A stretch of DNA of 64,000 nucleotides from Stenotrophomonas sp. MYb238 (GCF_009496535.1 NZ_WIDL01000002.1:173967-237966), one strand, 5' to 3'. Shown: positions 18,439 through 26,593, counted from the stretch's first letter. Translations and numbers: made by a program. The notes: generated from the sequence alone by a model not told the origin.

Positions 18439-18902
18439 TGGATGCCGAGATTGTCCGTCGTGCAGCCATCGTGCTGGCAGCCATGCATCCGCAGACGCGT
18501 ACCGGCCTGCTGACAGGGCTGGATGCCGCCATGCGAGATCAGTTGTCGCATGCAATCACTGAAGTGAAACGGCGTGGGTGGAACCACCGTGCCATGGCCT
18601 TGCGGGTACTTGAGACACCGGTTCCTGTCGAGGCAACCACACAGGACACCGCCTGTGATGACGTGATGGTTCTGATCGATTACCTGGAGCCCGCCGCGTT
18701 CGCCTGTGTACTGCATGCCGAGGGTACTCGGAGCGATGACTTCCGGCTGGCGGTTATCCCGGTAGCTCGCCAGCTTGAAGTACGTGAGGCACTTGCGGCC
18801 CGCAAACCCATGCCGCCGCAACTGCGTGAAGCTACCCGTGCAGCTGCTCAGGCCATGCTGCGCGAACTGCGGGATGGTGGAGGCGAGCATGCGCCGCGTT
18901 GA
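18438..18902 (+). CDS. Reduced protein in the FliG position
   Basis: A 154-residue soluble protein between fliF and fliH, exactly where fliG stands in most clusters. E. coli FliG is 331 residues. The start RRAAIVLAAMHPQTRTGLLTG resembles the first helices of the FliG N-terminal domain (rAAILLLSLG-like, quoted in part), and the second half (LIDYLEPAAFACVLH) resembles a short armadillo-type FliG middle segment. There is no room for the C-terminal torque domain with its charged helix. The start overlaps the fliF stop. My reading is a degenerate FliG kept as a scaffold between the MS ring and FliM/FliN. It could instead be an unrelated replacement. Confidence 0.55.
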   Translation: MDAEIVRRAAIVLAAMHPQTRTGLLTGLDAAMRDQLSHAITEVKRRGWNHRAMALRVLETPVPVEATTQDTACDDVMVLIDYLEPAAFACVLHAEGTRSDDFRLAVIPVARQLEVREALAARKPMPPQLREATRAAAQAMLRELRDGGGEHAPR

Positions 18903-19560
18903 TGCCAGCACCGTTGCTGCCGCGCCGCTATGGGCGACCTGCACGTCACCTGCAGGTGCGGAGGCTGCGCGGGACACTGGCGCGGAGGAAGCCGCACGGC
19001 GCGATGCTGAGTACAAGACCATGATGGATCGGGGCTTCCAGGAGGGATACGCCCAGGGCATGGCGCAAGCGCAGGAAGCTGCACGCAAGCAATCAATGAC
19101 ATGGCACCAGGAGCGCGAGAGCGAACTGAATCGGGTTCGAGCGCAATACGAACAGGCCCGCAAAGCATTCGATGAGCTGGTCGGAGCCCTCGGGGAACAG
19201 ATCAGGACAGAGGTCGCAAAGGCAGAAGAGCTTGCGGTGGAACTCACCTATAGCGCCGTGGCCCGATTGATGGGAGAAAGTTATGCCGCTGGTGCGCTGA
19301 TTCCTGCGTTGGTCCGCCATGCAATGCTGGAAGTGGACGCCGGGGTGGAGACCGTTCTGGTATCCAGGCAGGACGCGAAGATGCTGGAAGATATCGACGA
19401 ATTGTCCGTCGAAGTGGACAGTCGCTTGCTGCCTGGACAATGCCGCCTGCGGACCCGATTGGGCAGCTATGACACCGGCCTGGACGTACGCATGGACATG
19501 CTGCGTACAGCACTACTGACCGGACTCTCGGAGCATCGCGCAGTGAAGGGAAGCGCATGA
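18889..19560 (+). CDS. fliH: Export ATPase regulator FliH
   Basis: A 223-residue protein, similar in length to E. coli FliH (235). It contains the Ala/Gln-rich segment with repeated GxxxG-like spacing (GFQEGYAQGMAQAQE) followed by a long coiled coil, then a C-terminal domain (LLPGQCRLRTRLGSYDTGLD, GLDVRMDMLRTALL) typical of FliH/SctL. The start at ATG 18889 overlaps the previous gene by 14 nt and has GGTGGAGG 5 nt upstream. It binds and regulates FliI and tethers it to FliN and FlhA. Confidence 0.9.
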   Translation: MRRVDASTVAAAPLWATCTSPAGAEAARDTGAEEAARRDAEYKTMMDRGFQEGYAQGMAQAQEAARKQSMTWHQERESELNRVRAQYEQARKAFDELVGALGEQIRTEVAKAEELAVELTYSAVARLMGESYAAGALIPALVRHAMLEVDAGVETVLVSRQDAKMLEDIDELSVEVDSRLLPGQCRLRTRLGSYDTGLDVRMDMLRTALLTGLSEHRAVKGSA

Positions 19561-20882
19561 GCCTGCAGGCCCATCTCCAGTCCGCCATTGCGCGCGCCGG
19601 TGTCTATCGACGACAGGGCCAGGTGGTGGCCTTCAATGGCCTGGTGATCGAGGCGCAAGGACCAGATGCGGACATCGGTGAGCTATGCGAAATCCTGCCC
19701 GGAGATGGACGTCCCGTCGTGCCAGCTGAAGTGGTCGGCTTCGGCAAGGAACACATATTGCTGATGCCGTATGGGGATTTGAGCGGTATCTCAGGTCGTA
19801 GCCTGATCCGCGCCACAGGCCGGCCACTCGATGTGCCGGTAGGGGACGCCATGCTGGGACGCGTGGTAGACGCGTTCAGCCGGCCGCTCGATGGCAAGGG
19901 TGCCCTTGTACTGCCAACCAGATACCCGTTGCACGCTTCCCCAATCAATCCGATACATCGGCAGGGAATCGACAAGGTGCTTGAAACTGGCGTGGCGGCC
20001 ATAGATTCCCTGTTGACGCTTGGCCGTGGCCAGCGCGTGGGGGTGTTTGCCGGCAGTGGTGTCGGCAAAAGTACCTTGCTGGGCATGTTGGCGCGCCATG
20101 TCCAGGCTGATGCCATCGTGCTGTGCCTGGTGGGGGAACGTGGGCGCGAAGTAGGAGATTTCATCAGGGATTCGTTGGGAGAAGATGGGCTGCGGCGGGC
20201 GGTGGTCATGGCCGCCACGGCAGACCAGCCCGCATTGGTGAGGACGCATGCAGTGCACGCCTCGCACGCGGTGGCCGAGTACTTCCGTGACCAGGGAAAG
20301 TCCGTGCTGCTGGTGGTCGATTCGATTACCCGCTTTGCGATGGCGCAGCGCGAGATCGGCTTGGCTATTGGCGAGCCGCCGACGCTCCGAGGCTATACCC
20401 CTTCGGTATTCAGTTGGCTACCTCGCATCGCTGAGCGTTGTGGACGGCACGGCAAGGGAGAAATCACAGCCGTCTACAGCGTGCTGGTGGAAGGCGACGA
20501 CATGAATGAACCGATTGCCGACCATATGCGAGCCGTCCTTGACGGCCATATCGTGCTGAGTCGCGAATTGGCGCAGCGCGGCCATCTGCCCGCCATCGAC
20601 ATTCTGCAGAGCGCGAGTCGCCTGCTGAACGCACTTGCATCGCCGGGCGAACTGGCATGTGCGATGGAGGTGCGCCGCATACTCGCACAGTACGACGGAG
20701 CTCGCGACATGATCGAGCTTGGTGCATACCAGAAGGGAAGCAACGCTTCGCTTGATGCCGCCATCCAGGCGCATACGGAACTGTCCGGCCTGCTGCGACA
20801 ACCGCCTGGGATGGCGATGCCACGTGCCACGGTGCTGCGCCAGCTGGCCGCCGCCATCGGTACAGGTATGAGCAATGCATAA
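19557..20882 (+). CDS. fliI: Flagellar export ATPase FliI
   Basis: A 441-residue F1-type ATPase. Walker A AGSGVGKST occupies residues 165-173, LLVVDSITRFAMAQREIGLA is the Walker B and following region (quoted in part), and GEPPTLRGYTPSVFSWLPR and AIDILQSASRL are family signatures. Length and catalytic residues are complete, so the export motor looks active. It overlaps fliH by 4 nt and fliJ by 8 nt. Confidence 0.97.
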   Translation: MSLQAHLQSAIARAGVYRRQGQVVAFNGLVIEAQGPDADIGELCEILPGDGRPVVPAEVVGFGKEHILLMPYGDLSGISGRSLIRATGRPLDVPVGDAMLGRVVDAFSRPLDGKGALVLPTRYPLHASPINPIHRQGIDKVLETGVAAIDSLLTLGRGQRVGVFAGSGVGKSTLLGMLARHVQADAIVLCLVGERGREVGDFIRDSLGEDGLRRAVVMAATADQPALVRTHAVHASHAVAEYFRDQGKSVLLVVDSITRFAMAQREIGLAIGEPPTLRGYTPSVFSWLPRIAERCGRHGKGEITAVYSVLVEGDDMNEPIADHMRAVLDGHIVLSRELAQRGHLPAIDILQSASRLLNALASPGELACAMEVRRILAQYDGARDMIELGAYQKGSNASLDAAIQAHTELSGLLRQPPGMAMPRATVLRQLAAAIGTGMSNA

Positions 20883-21327
20883 GCGCAGGCAATCCAAAAT
20901 CGACTCGCTGGTCCGCATGCGCAGGATGTCCGAGCAATGTGAAGAGCTGGCGCTTGAGAAAACTGCTGGAGCGGTGCGTGATGCCGAGATTGAACTGTGC
21001 CAGGCCAACACCCGGCTGAGCTCGGTGACCGAATGGAAATCCGGCTTGGAACGGGAGTCGAACGGTTGGCTTGGTCTTTACGAGCAGGCGCTGCTGGCGG
21101 AAGGGAATCTACTTGTGGAGGCGGAGTCTGCCGATGCTTTAGCACGCGATGCCAACGCCGAGCACTCGGCACAAGCGGCACGGCTGCTGCAAGCCACTCG
21201 TGGCCTTGAGGTCGCGCAGCGACGCAGTGATCGGTGCATGCATGAGGCAGGCCGGGTATTTGAACGAAAGATGGCGGACGAGGTGGCTGATATGTGGTTA
21301 TCAAGGAGGTTGAATGCAGATTCCTGA
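20875..21327 (+). CDS. fliJ: FliJ-like export stalk protein
   Basis: A 150-residue, almost entirely coiled-coil protein beginning HKRRQSKIDSLVRMRRMSEQ, in the fliJ slot right after fliI (8-nt overlap). Length matches E. coli FliJ (147). FliJ is the central stalk of the FliI hexamer and links it to FlhA. Sequence similarity is weak as usual for this family; identity rests on coiled coil, length and position. Confidence 0.8.
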   Translation: MHKRRQSKIDSLVRMRRMSEQCEELALEKTAGAVRDAEIELCQANTRLSSVTEWKSGLERESNGWLGLYEQALLAEGNLLVEAESADALARDANAEHSAQAARLLQATRGLEVAQRRSDRCMHEAGRVFERKMADEVADMWLSRRLNADS

Positions 21328-22120
21328 TCCTGCTGCCATCGCTCCATCGATGAAGGCGACTGGTGAAACCCCCATGGCCAAAGGTGTTGGGGATTTCGGG
21401 AAGATGTTGCTGCCAGACGCTGCGGAGTCGCCGGTGATTGCCTTCGTATATCCCGCGGTCGAGGAAGCTACGGCGACACCGAATGTCGCAGAGCTGTTGC
21501 CGGGGCCCGAGCTGTCGATCGGAGAGGAGGAACTCTGGACTTCCCCGGCGATACCGGATGCGTTCATGGCTGCCAGCCAGCTGGAAGATCCGGATGCCTT
21601 GCCGGGCGATGTGCTGTACCCATGGCAACTGGTTGCCCAGGCTGCGATGTCACAGCTTGGGCAAATGGCATACGGTCAGGCCATGCGCGTCCAGGAACCC
21701 ATGATTGGCTTGGGCGGGCATGCGGTCGGTAAGACGGAAACTGCTGCGCCCGGCTTATCTGCAGCTGCATCGCCTTGGACTATGGTGCTGGGACCGACCG
21801 AATCTCAAGCAGCACCTGCGGCAATCGCGGCAGGTACCGCTGCCCGCATCGAGAGCGCGAAGCGCGGATCAGCTGCCATATCCACGGAAGAAGCTGCCCC
21901 GGTGCTGGGAGCATGGCTCGAGCGCATCCAGCGTCGTGTCGAGAATGCCGAGGGCCAGGCCACCGTGTGGTTGCGCGACTACCGTAGCGACGGAGCTTCA
22001 CAGGCTTCGATCATCAACGACATCATCGCGTTCTACGGCCCTGCCAAGCCCGTATGGCGCATCGTGGTCAACGGCAGCGAGATCTGGCGACGACCGTCTA
22101 TCCAACCGGGAGAAGGCTGA
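21314..22120 (+). CDS. Putative FliK-like hook-length protein
   Basis: A 268-residue protein between fliJ and flgD, the normal fliK position. The first ~190 residues are low-complexity, rich in Ala, Pro, Gly and Glu, as in ruler proteins. The C-terminal ~70 residues appear folded (LGAWLERIQRRVENAEGQAT, VWLRDYRSDG, PVWRIVVNG). I do not see the usual Flg_hook C-terminal pattern clearly, and FliK is normally about 400 residues. If it is a ruler, this structure would have a short hook. It overlaps fliJ by 14 nt and flgD by 1 nt. Confidence 0.5.
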   Translation: MQIPDPAAIAPSMKATGETPMAKGVGDFGKMLLPDAAESPVIAFVYPAVEEATATPNVAELLPGPELSIGEEELWTSPAIPDAFMAASQLEDPDALPGDVLYPWQLVAQAAMSQLGQMAYGQAMRVQEPMIGLGGHAVGKTETAAPGLSAAASPWTMVLGPTESQAAPAAIAAGTAARIESAKRGSAAISTEEAAPVLGAWLERIQRRVENAEGQATVWLRDYRSDGASQASIINDIIAFYGPAKPVWRIVVNGSEIWRRPSIQPGEG

Positions 22121-22536
22121 TGGCCATCGACTCAATTGGCACTGTGGTGAACAACGGAAGTGCCAGCTTGCAAGCGCGCAACACCATCGATCAGGAGGGT
22201 TTCATCAAACTCTTCCTGTCGCAACTGCAGTTCCAGGATCCCCTGGAGCCGGTGGACAACCGCGAGTTCCTGGCCCAGTTGGCACAGTTCAGCAATCTTG
22301 AACAGTCGCGCCAGCTTGGAATCAACATGGAGGGCATGTTGACGATGGAATCGTCCAGCCAGGCATTGGCGCTGCTGAGTCGCGCCGTGGATGTCGTGCA
22401 GGTCACGGGCGGCAACATCGCCGGCACCGTCGCTGCCGTGCAGTTCACCAATACGGGGCCGGAGCTGACCATCAATACCGCTGCCGGCGTCCTGACCGGA
22501 GTTCGTCTACCCCAGGTAAGCCTGGTCAAGCCATAG
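22120..22536 (+). CDS. flgD: Hook cap/scaffold protein FlgD (short form)
   Basis: A 138-residue protein containing the FlgD N-terminal signature FIKLFLSQLQFQDPLEPVDN and EFLAQLAQFSNLEQ. Typical FlgD proteins are about 220-230 residues and carry an additional FnIII/Tudor C-terminal module, which is missing here apart from a short beta-rich end. The ATG at 22120 overlaps the upstream stop. It caps the growing hook. Confidence 0.93.
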   Translation: MAIDSIGTVVNNGSASLQARNTIDQEGFIKLFLSQLQFQDPLEPVDNREFLAQLAQFSNLEQSRQLGINMEGMLTMESSSQALALLSRAVDVVQVTGGNIAGTVAAVQFTNTGPELTINTAAGVLTGVRLPQVSLVKP

Positions 22537-22546
22537 GAGTCGCTCC

Positions 22547-23704
22547 ATGTTCCAAGCATTGTTTAACAGTCTCTCCGGACTGTTCGGCTTCTCGCGCAGC
22601 CTGGATACGGTCAGCAATAACGTCGCGAACATGAACACCCCGGGTTTCCGTGGTCGCGATTCGTTCTTCCAGAACGTGGGACGCCAACACGGTACGCGCA
22701 TTGCCGGGGAGGGGCTGCGCACGAATGCGGGCGACATGCGCCAGACCGGAAACCCCACCGACGTGGCGGTGGACGGCACTGGATTCTTCGTCCTGCGTGA
22801 CGGCTCAGGCCAATTGCACTACACGCGGGCAGGCCAGTTCATGTTCGATGATGACGGAATTCTCATCGACAGCGTCAGCCGGTTCCAGGTGATGGCCCTG
22901 GATGCCTCCGGGAATCTGCTGCCTATCTCGCTGGAAGCCTATCGCACGCTGCCCGCTGAGCCGTCGACCAAAATAGCTTTCAGCGGAAATCTGGCTCCGG
23001 GCGAAGCCACGCACAAGGTTGAAGGCCTCACCATCTACGATGCGGCCGGCAAGAGCCATGCATTAAAAGTAACGTTCACCAACAACAAGGATGTGACCCC
23101 GAACAGCTTTCTGGTCAAGGTGACCGATGAAAAGGGGGCCGAAGTGGGAGGTGGTGAACTGCGCTTCAGTGTTTCCGGAGCATTGGAAGCAGGGTACGGC
23201 TCCATTGCCTTGTCGCTTCAGTTCGATGGTGTCAGTCAGTCGGTGGAACTGTCGTTCGGTACCCCTGGTACCTTCCAGGGAACGACGAGCCTGGCTGGTC
23301 TTAGCAATACGGTGGCCGGCACCGTGGCCGACGGGCGTTCAGTGTTGGGCATCACCGAGGTTTCATTCGATGAGAAGGGCGTATTGCGGTTTTCCTACGG
23401 TTCTCGCGAAAAACGCGAAGGTCAGCAGTTGGCGCTGGCAAGCTTCGCTAGCGAAAGCACGCTGGACCTCAGCGGTGGTCGCATGATCTCCAACGCTGAT
23501 GCGCAACGGCGGTCGCTCGGCCATGCCCTTGGTGGTGGGTTCGGCAAGGTAATGGGGGGAACCCTGGAGATGTCGAACATCGACCTTACTCAGGAGTTCG
23601 CCGACATGCTGATCATCCAGCGTGGTTACCAGGCCAGCTCTCGTGTGATGACGGTGAGCAACGAGATGATCGAGCAACTCTATAACAGCACTCGTGGCGG
23701 TTGA
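22547..23704 (+). CDS. flgE: Hook protein FlgE
   Basis: A 385-residue protein, near the 400 of E. coli FlgE. The N-terminus has LSGLFGFSRSLDTVSNNVAN and NMNTPGFRGRDSFFQNVG (in pieces), and the C-terminus has MSNIDLTQEFADMLIIQRGY and SRVMTVSNEMIEQLYN, as in hook proteins. It is the most distal structural subunit encoded here: no FlgK, FlgL, FliD or flagellin follows. AGGAGTCGCTCC precedes the ATG. Confidence 0.95.
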   Translation: MFQALFNSLSGLFGFSRSLDTVSNNVANMNTPGFRGRDSFFQNVGRQHGTRIAGEGLRTNAGDMRQTGNPTDVAVDGTGFFVLRDGSGQLHYTRAGQFMFDDDGILIDSVSRFQVMALDASGNLLPISLEAYRTLPAEPSTKIAFSGNLAPGEATHKVEGLTIYDAAGKSHALKVTFTNNKDVTPNSFLVKVTDEKGAEVGGGELRFSVSGALEAGYGSIALSLQFDGVSQSVELSFGTPGTFQGTTSLAGLSNTVAGTVADGRSVLGITEVSFDEKGVLRFSYGSREKREGQQLALASFASESTLDLSGGRMISNADAQRRSLGHALGGGFGKVMGGTLEMSNIDLTQEFADMLIIQRGYQASSRVMTVSNEMIEQLYNSTRGG

Positions 23705-23708
23705 ACGG

Positions 23709-24455
23709 ATGAAGCGGATCCATTGGCAGGGCGCTGACCGGGCTTCCAGACTGCAGGTGCAGTTGAGCGAACGGCTGCAAACATGGGTCCGGGAATGGGG
23801 CAGCGAACAGTGGTGGCAAGCTGTTGTACTGGCTGGGGACACCCGAACCGCTACGCGTGCGGGAGGTCGGGAGAACTGGTGGTTCTCGAGCCCGGACGGA
23901 GCCGTCATGTGGATAAATGCCGAAGCACATGCCGGAATATCTCTGGCGGGTAGCGCACTGGATCTGAGCGGGAGCCGAGGGCATGGACTGGGTCTGGTGG
24001 AGCAGGTCGGAAAGCGCTGCTTGACGGCATTGCATGCCTGCCTATGGGGAAGCAGCGAACTACCCGCTGCGACCGATGTCTTGCCGGAGCGGCTCGATTC
24101 GTTCGAGCCACGGCATGGTGGCTTGGCTTGGCGGATATCCCATCTCCCAGGTGACTTCCAGATCGCAGTGAACGACGTCTGGTGCACAGTCCACCTGCCG
24201 CACGACAAGGCCGTCGCGTCCAAGCCCCGTCTGGTCGATCGACGCACTGCTGTCGTCCCGGCACGGGTACGCGTGGATGCCGCGATCGAACTGGGCAATA
24301 TCGAGTTGCTGGATTCGCTGCAACTGCGCGTGGGGGAGGTATTGCTTACGGACGTGTCGCGGCAGCCCAGCGTGGTGCTGTCCACTCCGTCAGGGCGTTT
24401 GCGCACCGGTCGTATCGTTCCCGACCACGTGCAGCGAACCGTGATATTGGACTGA
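23709..24455 (+). CDS. FliM-like protein with a single C-terminal SpoA domain
   Basis: A 248-residue protein between flgE and fliN. E. coli FliM is 334 residues and starts with a CheY-binding peptide followed by a CheC-like middle domain. Here the N-terminus (RIHWQGADRASRLQVQLSER) shows no CheY-binding motif, and the middle is unlike FliM. The last ~65 residues (VRVDAAIELGNIELLDSLQL, RVGEVLLTD) match a SpoA/surface-presentation domain as in FliM, FliN and SctQ. It resembles an injectisome SctQ more than a switch protein. ATG 23709 was chosen; a GTG at 23694 inside flgE is possible. Confidence 0.7.
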   Translation: MKRIHWQGADRASRLQVQLSERLQTWVREWGSEQWWQAVVLAGDTRTATRAGGRENWWFSSPDGAVMWINAEAHAGISLAGSALDLSGSRGHGLGLVEQVGKRCLTALHACLWGSSELPAATDVLPERLDSFEPRHGGLAWRISHLPGDFQIAVNDVWCTVHLPHDKAVASKPRLVDRRTAVVPARVRVDAAIELGNIELLDSLQLRVGEVLLTDVSRQPSVVLSTPSGRLRTGRIVPDHVQRTVILD

Positions 24456-24503
24456 GTGCGGTTTAGATCTCCTGTTTTCGCACCAACACTTTTGGATCAA
24501 TTG

Positions 24504-24758
24504 ATGAACAAAGAAGTAGCGATTACTGACAAGGACCTGAGTCTTCTGGGACATGTGAAAGTGTCCTTGGTTGCGAATATCGGCAGTGCCGAAATGACCA
24601 TCGATGAATTGTTTCGGCTGCAAGGCAAGGATTTGGTGACGCTGGACCAGGGCGTCGAGGCGGAGGTGACATTGCTGCTCAATGGGCGCCCTGTTGCTCG
24701 CGGCGAGTTGGTTGCGGTCGAGGACAAGCTGGGCGTCCGCATCACGGAACTGGTTTGA
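24504..24758 (+). CDS. fliN: C-ring/export protein FliN
   Basis: An 84-residue protein consisting essentially of one SpoA domain: LLGHVKVSLVANIGSAEMTI, DELFRLQGKDLVTLD, NGRPVARGELVAVEDKLGVR. E. coli FliN is 137 residues; the shorter N-terminus is common. The frame is open back to GTG 24456, but the ATG at 24504 is the first good start. It would bind FliH and the upstream SpoA protein to form the cytoplasmic sorting/C-ring layer. Confidence 0.92.
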   Translation: MNKEVAITDKDLSLLGHVKVSLVANIGSAEMTIDELFRLQGKDLVTLDQGVEAEVTLLLNGRPVARGELVAVEDKLGVRITELV

Positions 24759-24760
24759 CG

Positions 24761-25120
24761 ATGATGGTGCTGTCCAGCGCGATTCCATATCGATCAGATC
24801 CGGCAATTGGTGCGGGCGACGTGGTGTGGGCCAGCCTCATAGCCCTGGGCCTGCTCGCATTGGCGTTCATCATCCTGCTACAGCTGCGCCGCAAGGGGTG
24901 GTTGGGTGCATGGACGAACGGAGCGCCCGGAACCAAAGACGGCCCGCGCTGGAACGTTCAGAGTCAGCGCATCAGCCGCAGGGCCGTGGCGCACACTCTG
25001 ACCCGTGAGGGGCATTCCTTATTGGTGGTGGAGACTCCCAGCGGGATCGCCATAGCCCCGCTTGCGATGGACGGTGAGCAACAGGCAGGAGGCGTCCATG
25101 GTGACCAGGACGAGCGATAA
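24761..25120 (+). CDS. fliO: FliO-like export gate assembly protein
   Basis: A 119-residue protein with one strong membrane helix (VVWASLIALGLLALAFIILLQL, in part) near residues 20-42 and a small cytoplasmic domain (HTLTREGHSLLVVETPSGIAI) as in FliO. It sits between fliN and fliP, the usual FliO position. FliO assists assembly of the FliP ring. Sequence conservation is low in this family. The ATG overlaps no gene; the preceding stop is at 24758. Confidence 0.8.
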   Translation: MMVLSSAIPYRSDPAIGAGDVVWASLIALGLLALAFIILLQLRRKGWLGAWTNGAPGTKDGPRWNVQSQRISRRAVAHTLTREGHSLLVVETPSGIAIAPLAMDGEQQAGGVHGDQDER

Positions 25121-25847
25121 ACTGGCGACAGGCATGCTGATGTTGTGCCTTCTGGCCGTCGGCGATGTCCACGCGGCGGCTCCTGCTGTTGACGCAATGG
25201 GCGAAGCCGTAAGGCAGGACTTGGCGCCGGCGCTGCGAACCTTCCTTGCACTCAGCTTCCTGTCGTTCATTCCAATTGCGCTGATCGGAATGACGTCCTT
25301 TACCCGCATCATTGTGGTGCTGGCACTGTTGCGGCATGCGCTGGGCATTCCGCAAACCCCACCCAACAGTGTGCTGATCACCCTGGCGATGTTCCTGACC
25401 CTGTTCTCGATGGGACCAGTGGCGGACCAGGTTTACACCGAAGCCATCAATCCCTATTTGACCGAGCAAGTGAGCGCGAGCACCGCCTTGGACCGTGCAA
25501 GCGACCCTATCCGTGGCTTCATGGTGCGGCAGACGCGGGAGTCGGATCTACTGGCAGTTCTGGAGATGGCTCGGGTCGAGCCTCCCAAAACCATGCAGGA
25601 TATCCGCTTCACCCACCTGGCTGCGGCATTTCTTCTGAGCGAACTCAAGACCGCCTTCCAGATTGGCTTTGTGATCTTCCTGCCGTTCCTGCTGATCGAT
25701 CTGGTAGTGGCGGCCATCCTGATGGCGCTGGGCATGATCATGTTGCCTCCAACGACCATCAGCCTGCCATTGAAGATACTGCTCTTCATTCTTATCGATG
25801 GCTGGGTATTGGTGTCACGTACATTGCTGGGCAGCTTCTGGACCTGA
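25098..25847 (+). CDS. fliP: Flagellar export gate protein FliP
   Basis: A 249-residue protein with a cleavable N-terminal signal (LMLCLLAVGDVHA), then the conserved LSFLSFIPIALIGMTSFTRI and VVLALLRHALGIPQTPPNSV, a periplasmic loop, and the C-terminal FQIGFVIFLPFLLIDLVVA and MLPPTTISLPLKILLFI. The start at ATG 25098 is preceded by AGGAGG and overlaps fliO by 23 nt. FliP forms the export gate with FliQ and FliR, although here those two are encoded 17 kb upstream at the other end of the run. Confidence 0.96.
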   Translation: MVTRTSDKLATGMLMLCLLAVGDVHAAAPAVDAMGEAVRQDLAPALRTFLALSFLSFIPIALIGMTSFTRIIVVLALLRHALGIPQTPPNSVLITLAMFLTLFSMGPVADQVYTEAINPYLTEQVSASTALDRASDPIRGFMVRQTRESDLLAVLEMARVEPPKTMQDIRFTHLAAAFLLSELKTAFQIGFVIFLPFLLIDLVVAAILMALGMIMLPPTTISLPLKILLFILIDGWVLVSRTLLGSFWT

Positions 25848-25859
25848 CGCCCATTCCCC

Positions 25860-26537
25860 ATGGATTCCGTCGAGAAGGAGCTCTGGCGAAGGTATACGCA
25901 TCTGTCCGACACGGAGGCGCGTGACTACCTGTTTCTGCGCTACTGCCCATGGGCGCGAATGGTGGCGCGATCAGTGGTGCTGCGTACCTCGTTGCGCATG
26001 ATGGAGTGGGCCGATCATGTGCAGAACGCACAGATCGGTATGCTCGAAGCGATGATGCGGTACGACGTGGAGTACGGAATCGAATTTATCCAGTATGCCA
26101 AGCCAAGGGTTCGTGGCGCGGTCTTCAATGGAATGAGGATATTCCTTCGCGCGGACGCTATGGATAGCAAGCATCGCGTGCCGGTGGAGCGACTGGAATC
26201 TCTGCGCGATGATGAGGACGATGAGCTGATCGCCTTTGTCGATAGTGTCGTCGGACTGGGCTTGGGCCTAATGCTGGATGGGCAGTGCGAAGATATGAAC
26301 GCTGACCAGTACGACTCAGGAAGCTGGAGTTCGCTGCTGCAAGAGTCGCTCCTGGATATTTCTGTACGTCGTCGCGAGATACTCATTGCTCACTATATCC
26401 ATCAGAAGCAGTTCCAGGACATCGCGCGCGAGATGGGGGTGACCAAGGGCAGGGTGTCCCAGCTACACAAAGAAGGACTCGTGGCGCTGAGAGAATGCAT
26501 GCGAAAGAGAAGATTCGAAAGGGATTGCTTTTTCTGA
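25860..26537 (+). CDS. FliA-like (sigma-28 family) sigma factor
   Basis: A 225-residue sigma-70-family protein, close to FliA length (239). Region 2 includes YCPWARMVARSVV and DHVQNAQIGMLEAMMRYD, then FIQYAKPRVRGAVFNGMR. Region 4 holds a helix-turn-helix (FQDIAREMGVTKGRVSQLHK). It starts 12 nt after fliP and closes the run. A private sigma factor suggests the system or its unlinked substrates are switched on separately from ordinary swimming genes. No FlgM anti-sigma gene is seen in the window. The sequence is divergent enough that the promoter consensus cannot be assumed. Confidence 0.85.
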   Translation: MDSVEKELWRRYTHLSDTEARDYLFLRYCPWARMVARSVVLRTSLRMMEWADHVQNAQIGMLEAMMRYDVEYGIEFIQYAKPRVRGAVFNGMRIFLRADAMDSKHRVPVERLESLRDDEDDELIAFVDSVVGLGLGLMLDGQCEDMNADQYDSGSWSSLLQESLLDISVRRREILIAHYIHQKQFQDIAREMGVTKGRVSQLHKEGLVALRECMRKRRFERDCFF

Positions 26538-26593
26538 GTTCCTGCTGGCAGGGCACCACGACCAAGTGCCGGCGAGGGACAATGGAGGGTGTT

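Noticed and set aside
17433-19247. 604-codon minus-strand frame
   Set aside because: Antisense to fliF, the fliG-like gene and fliH, which have matching family features and coupled starts.
7982-25847. Non-flagellar injectisome (T3SS) assignment
   Set aside because: Rod FlgB/C/F/G, P and L rings FlgI/FlgH, hook FlgE and FlgD are present and no secretin, needle or translocon genes are seen.
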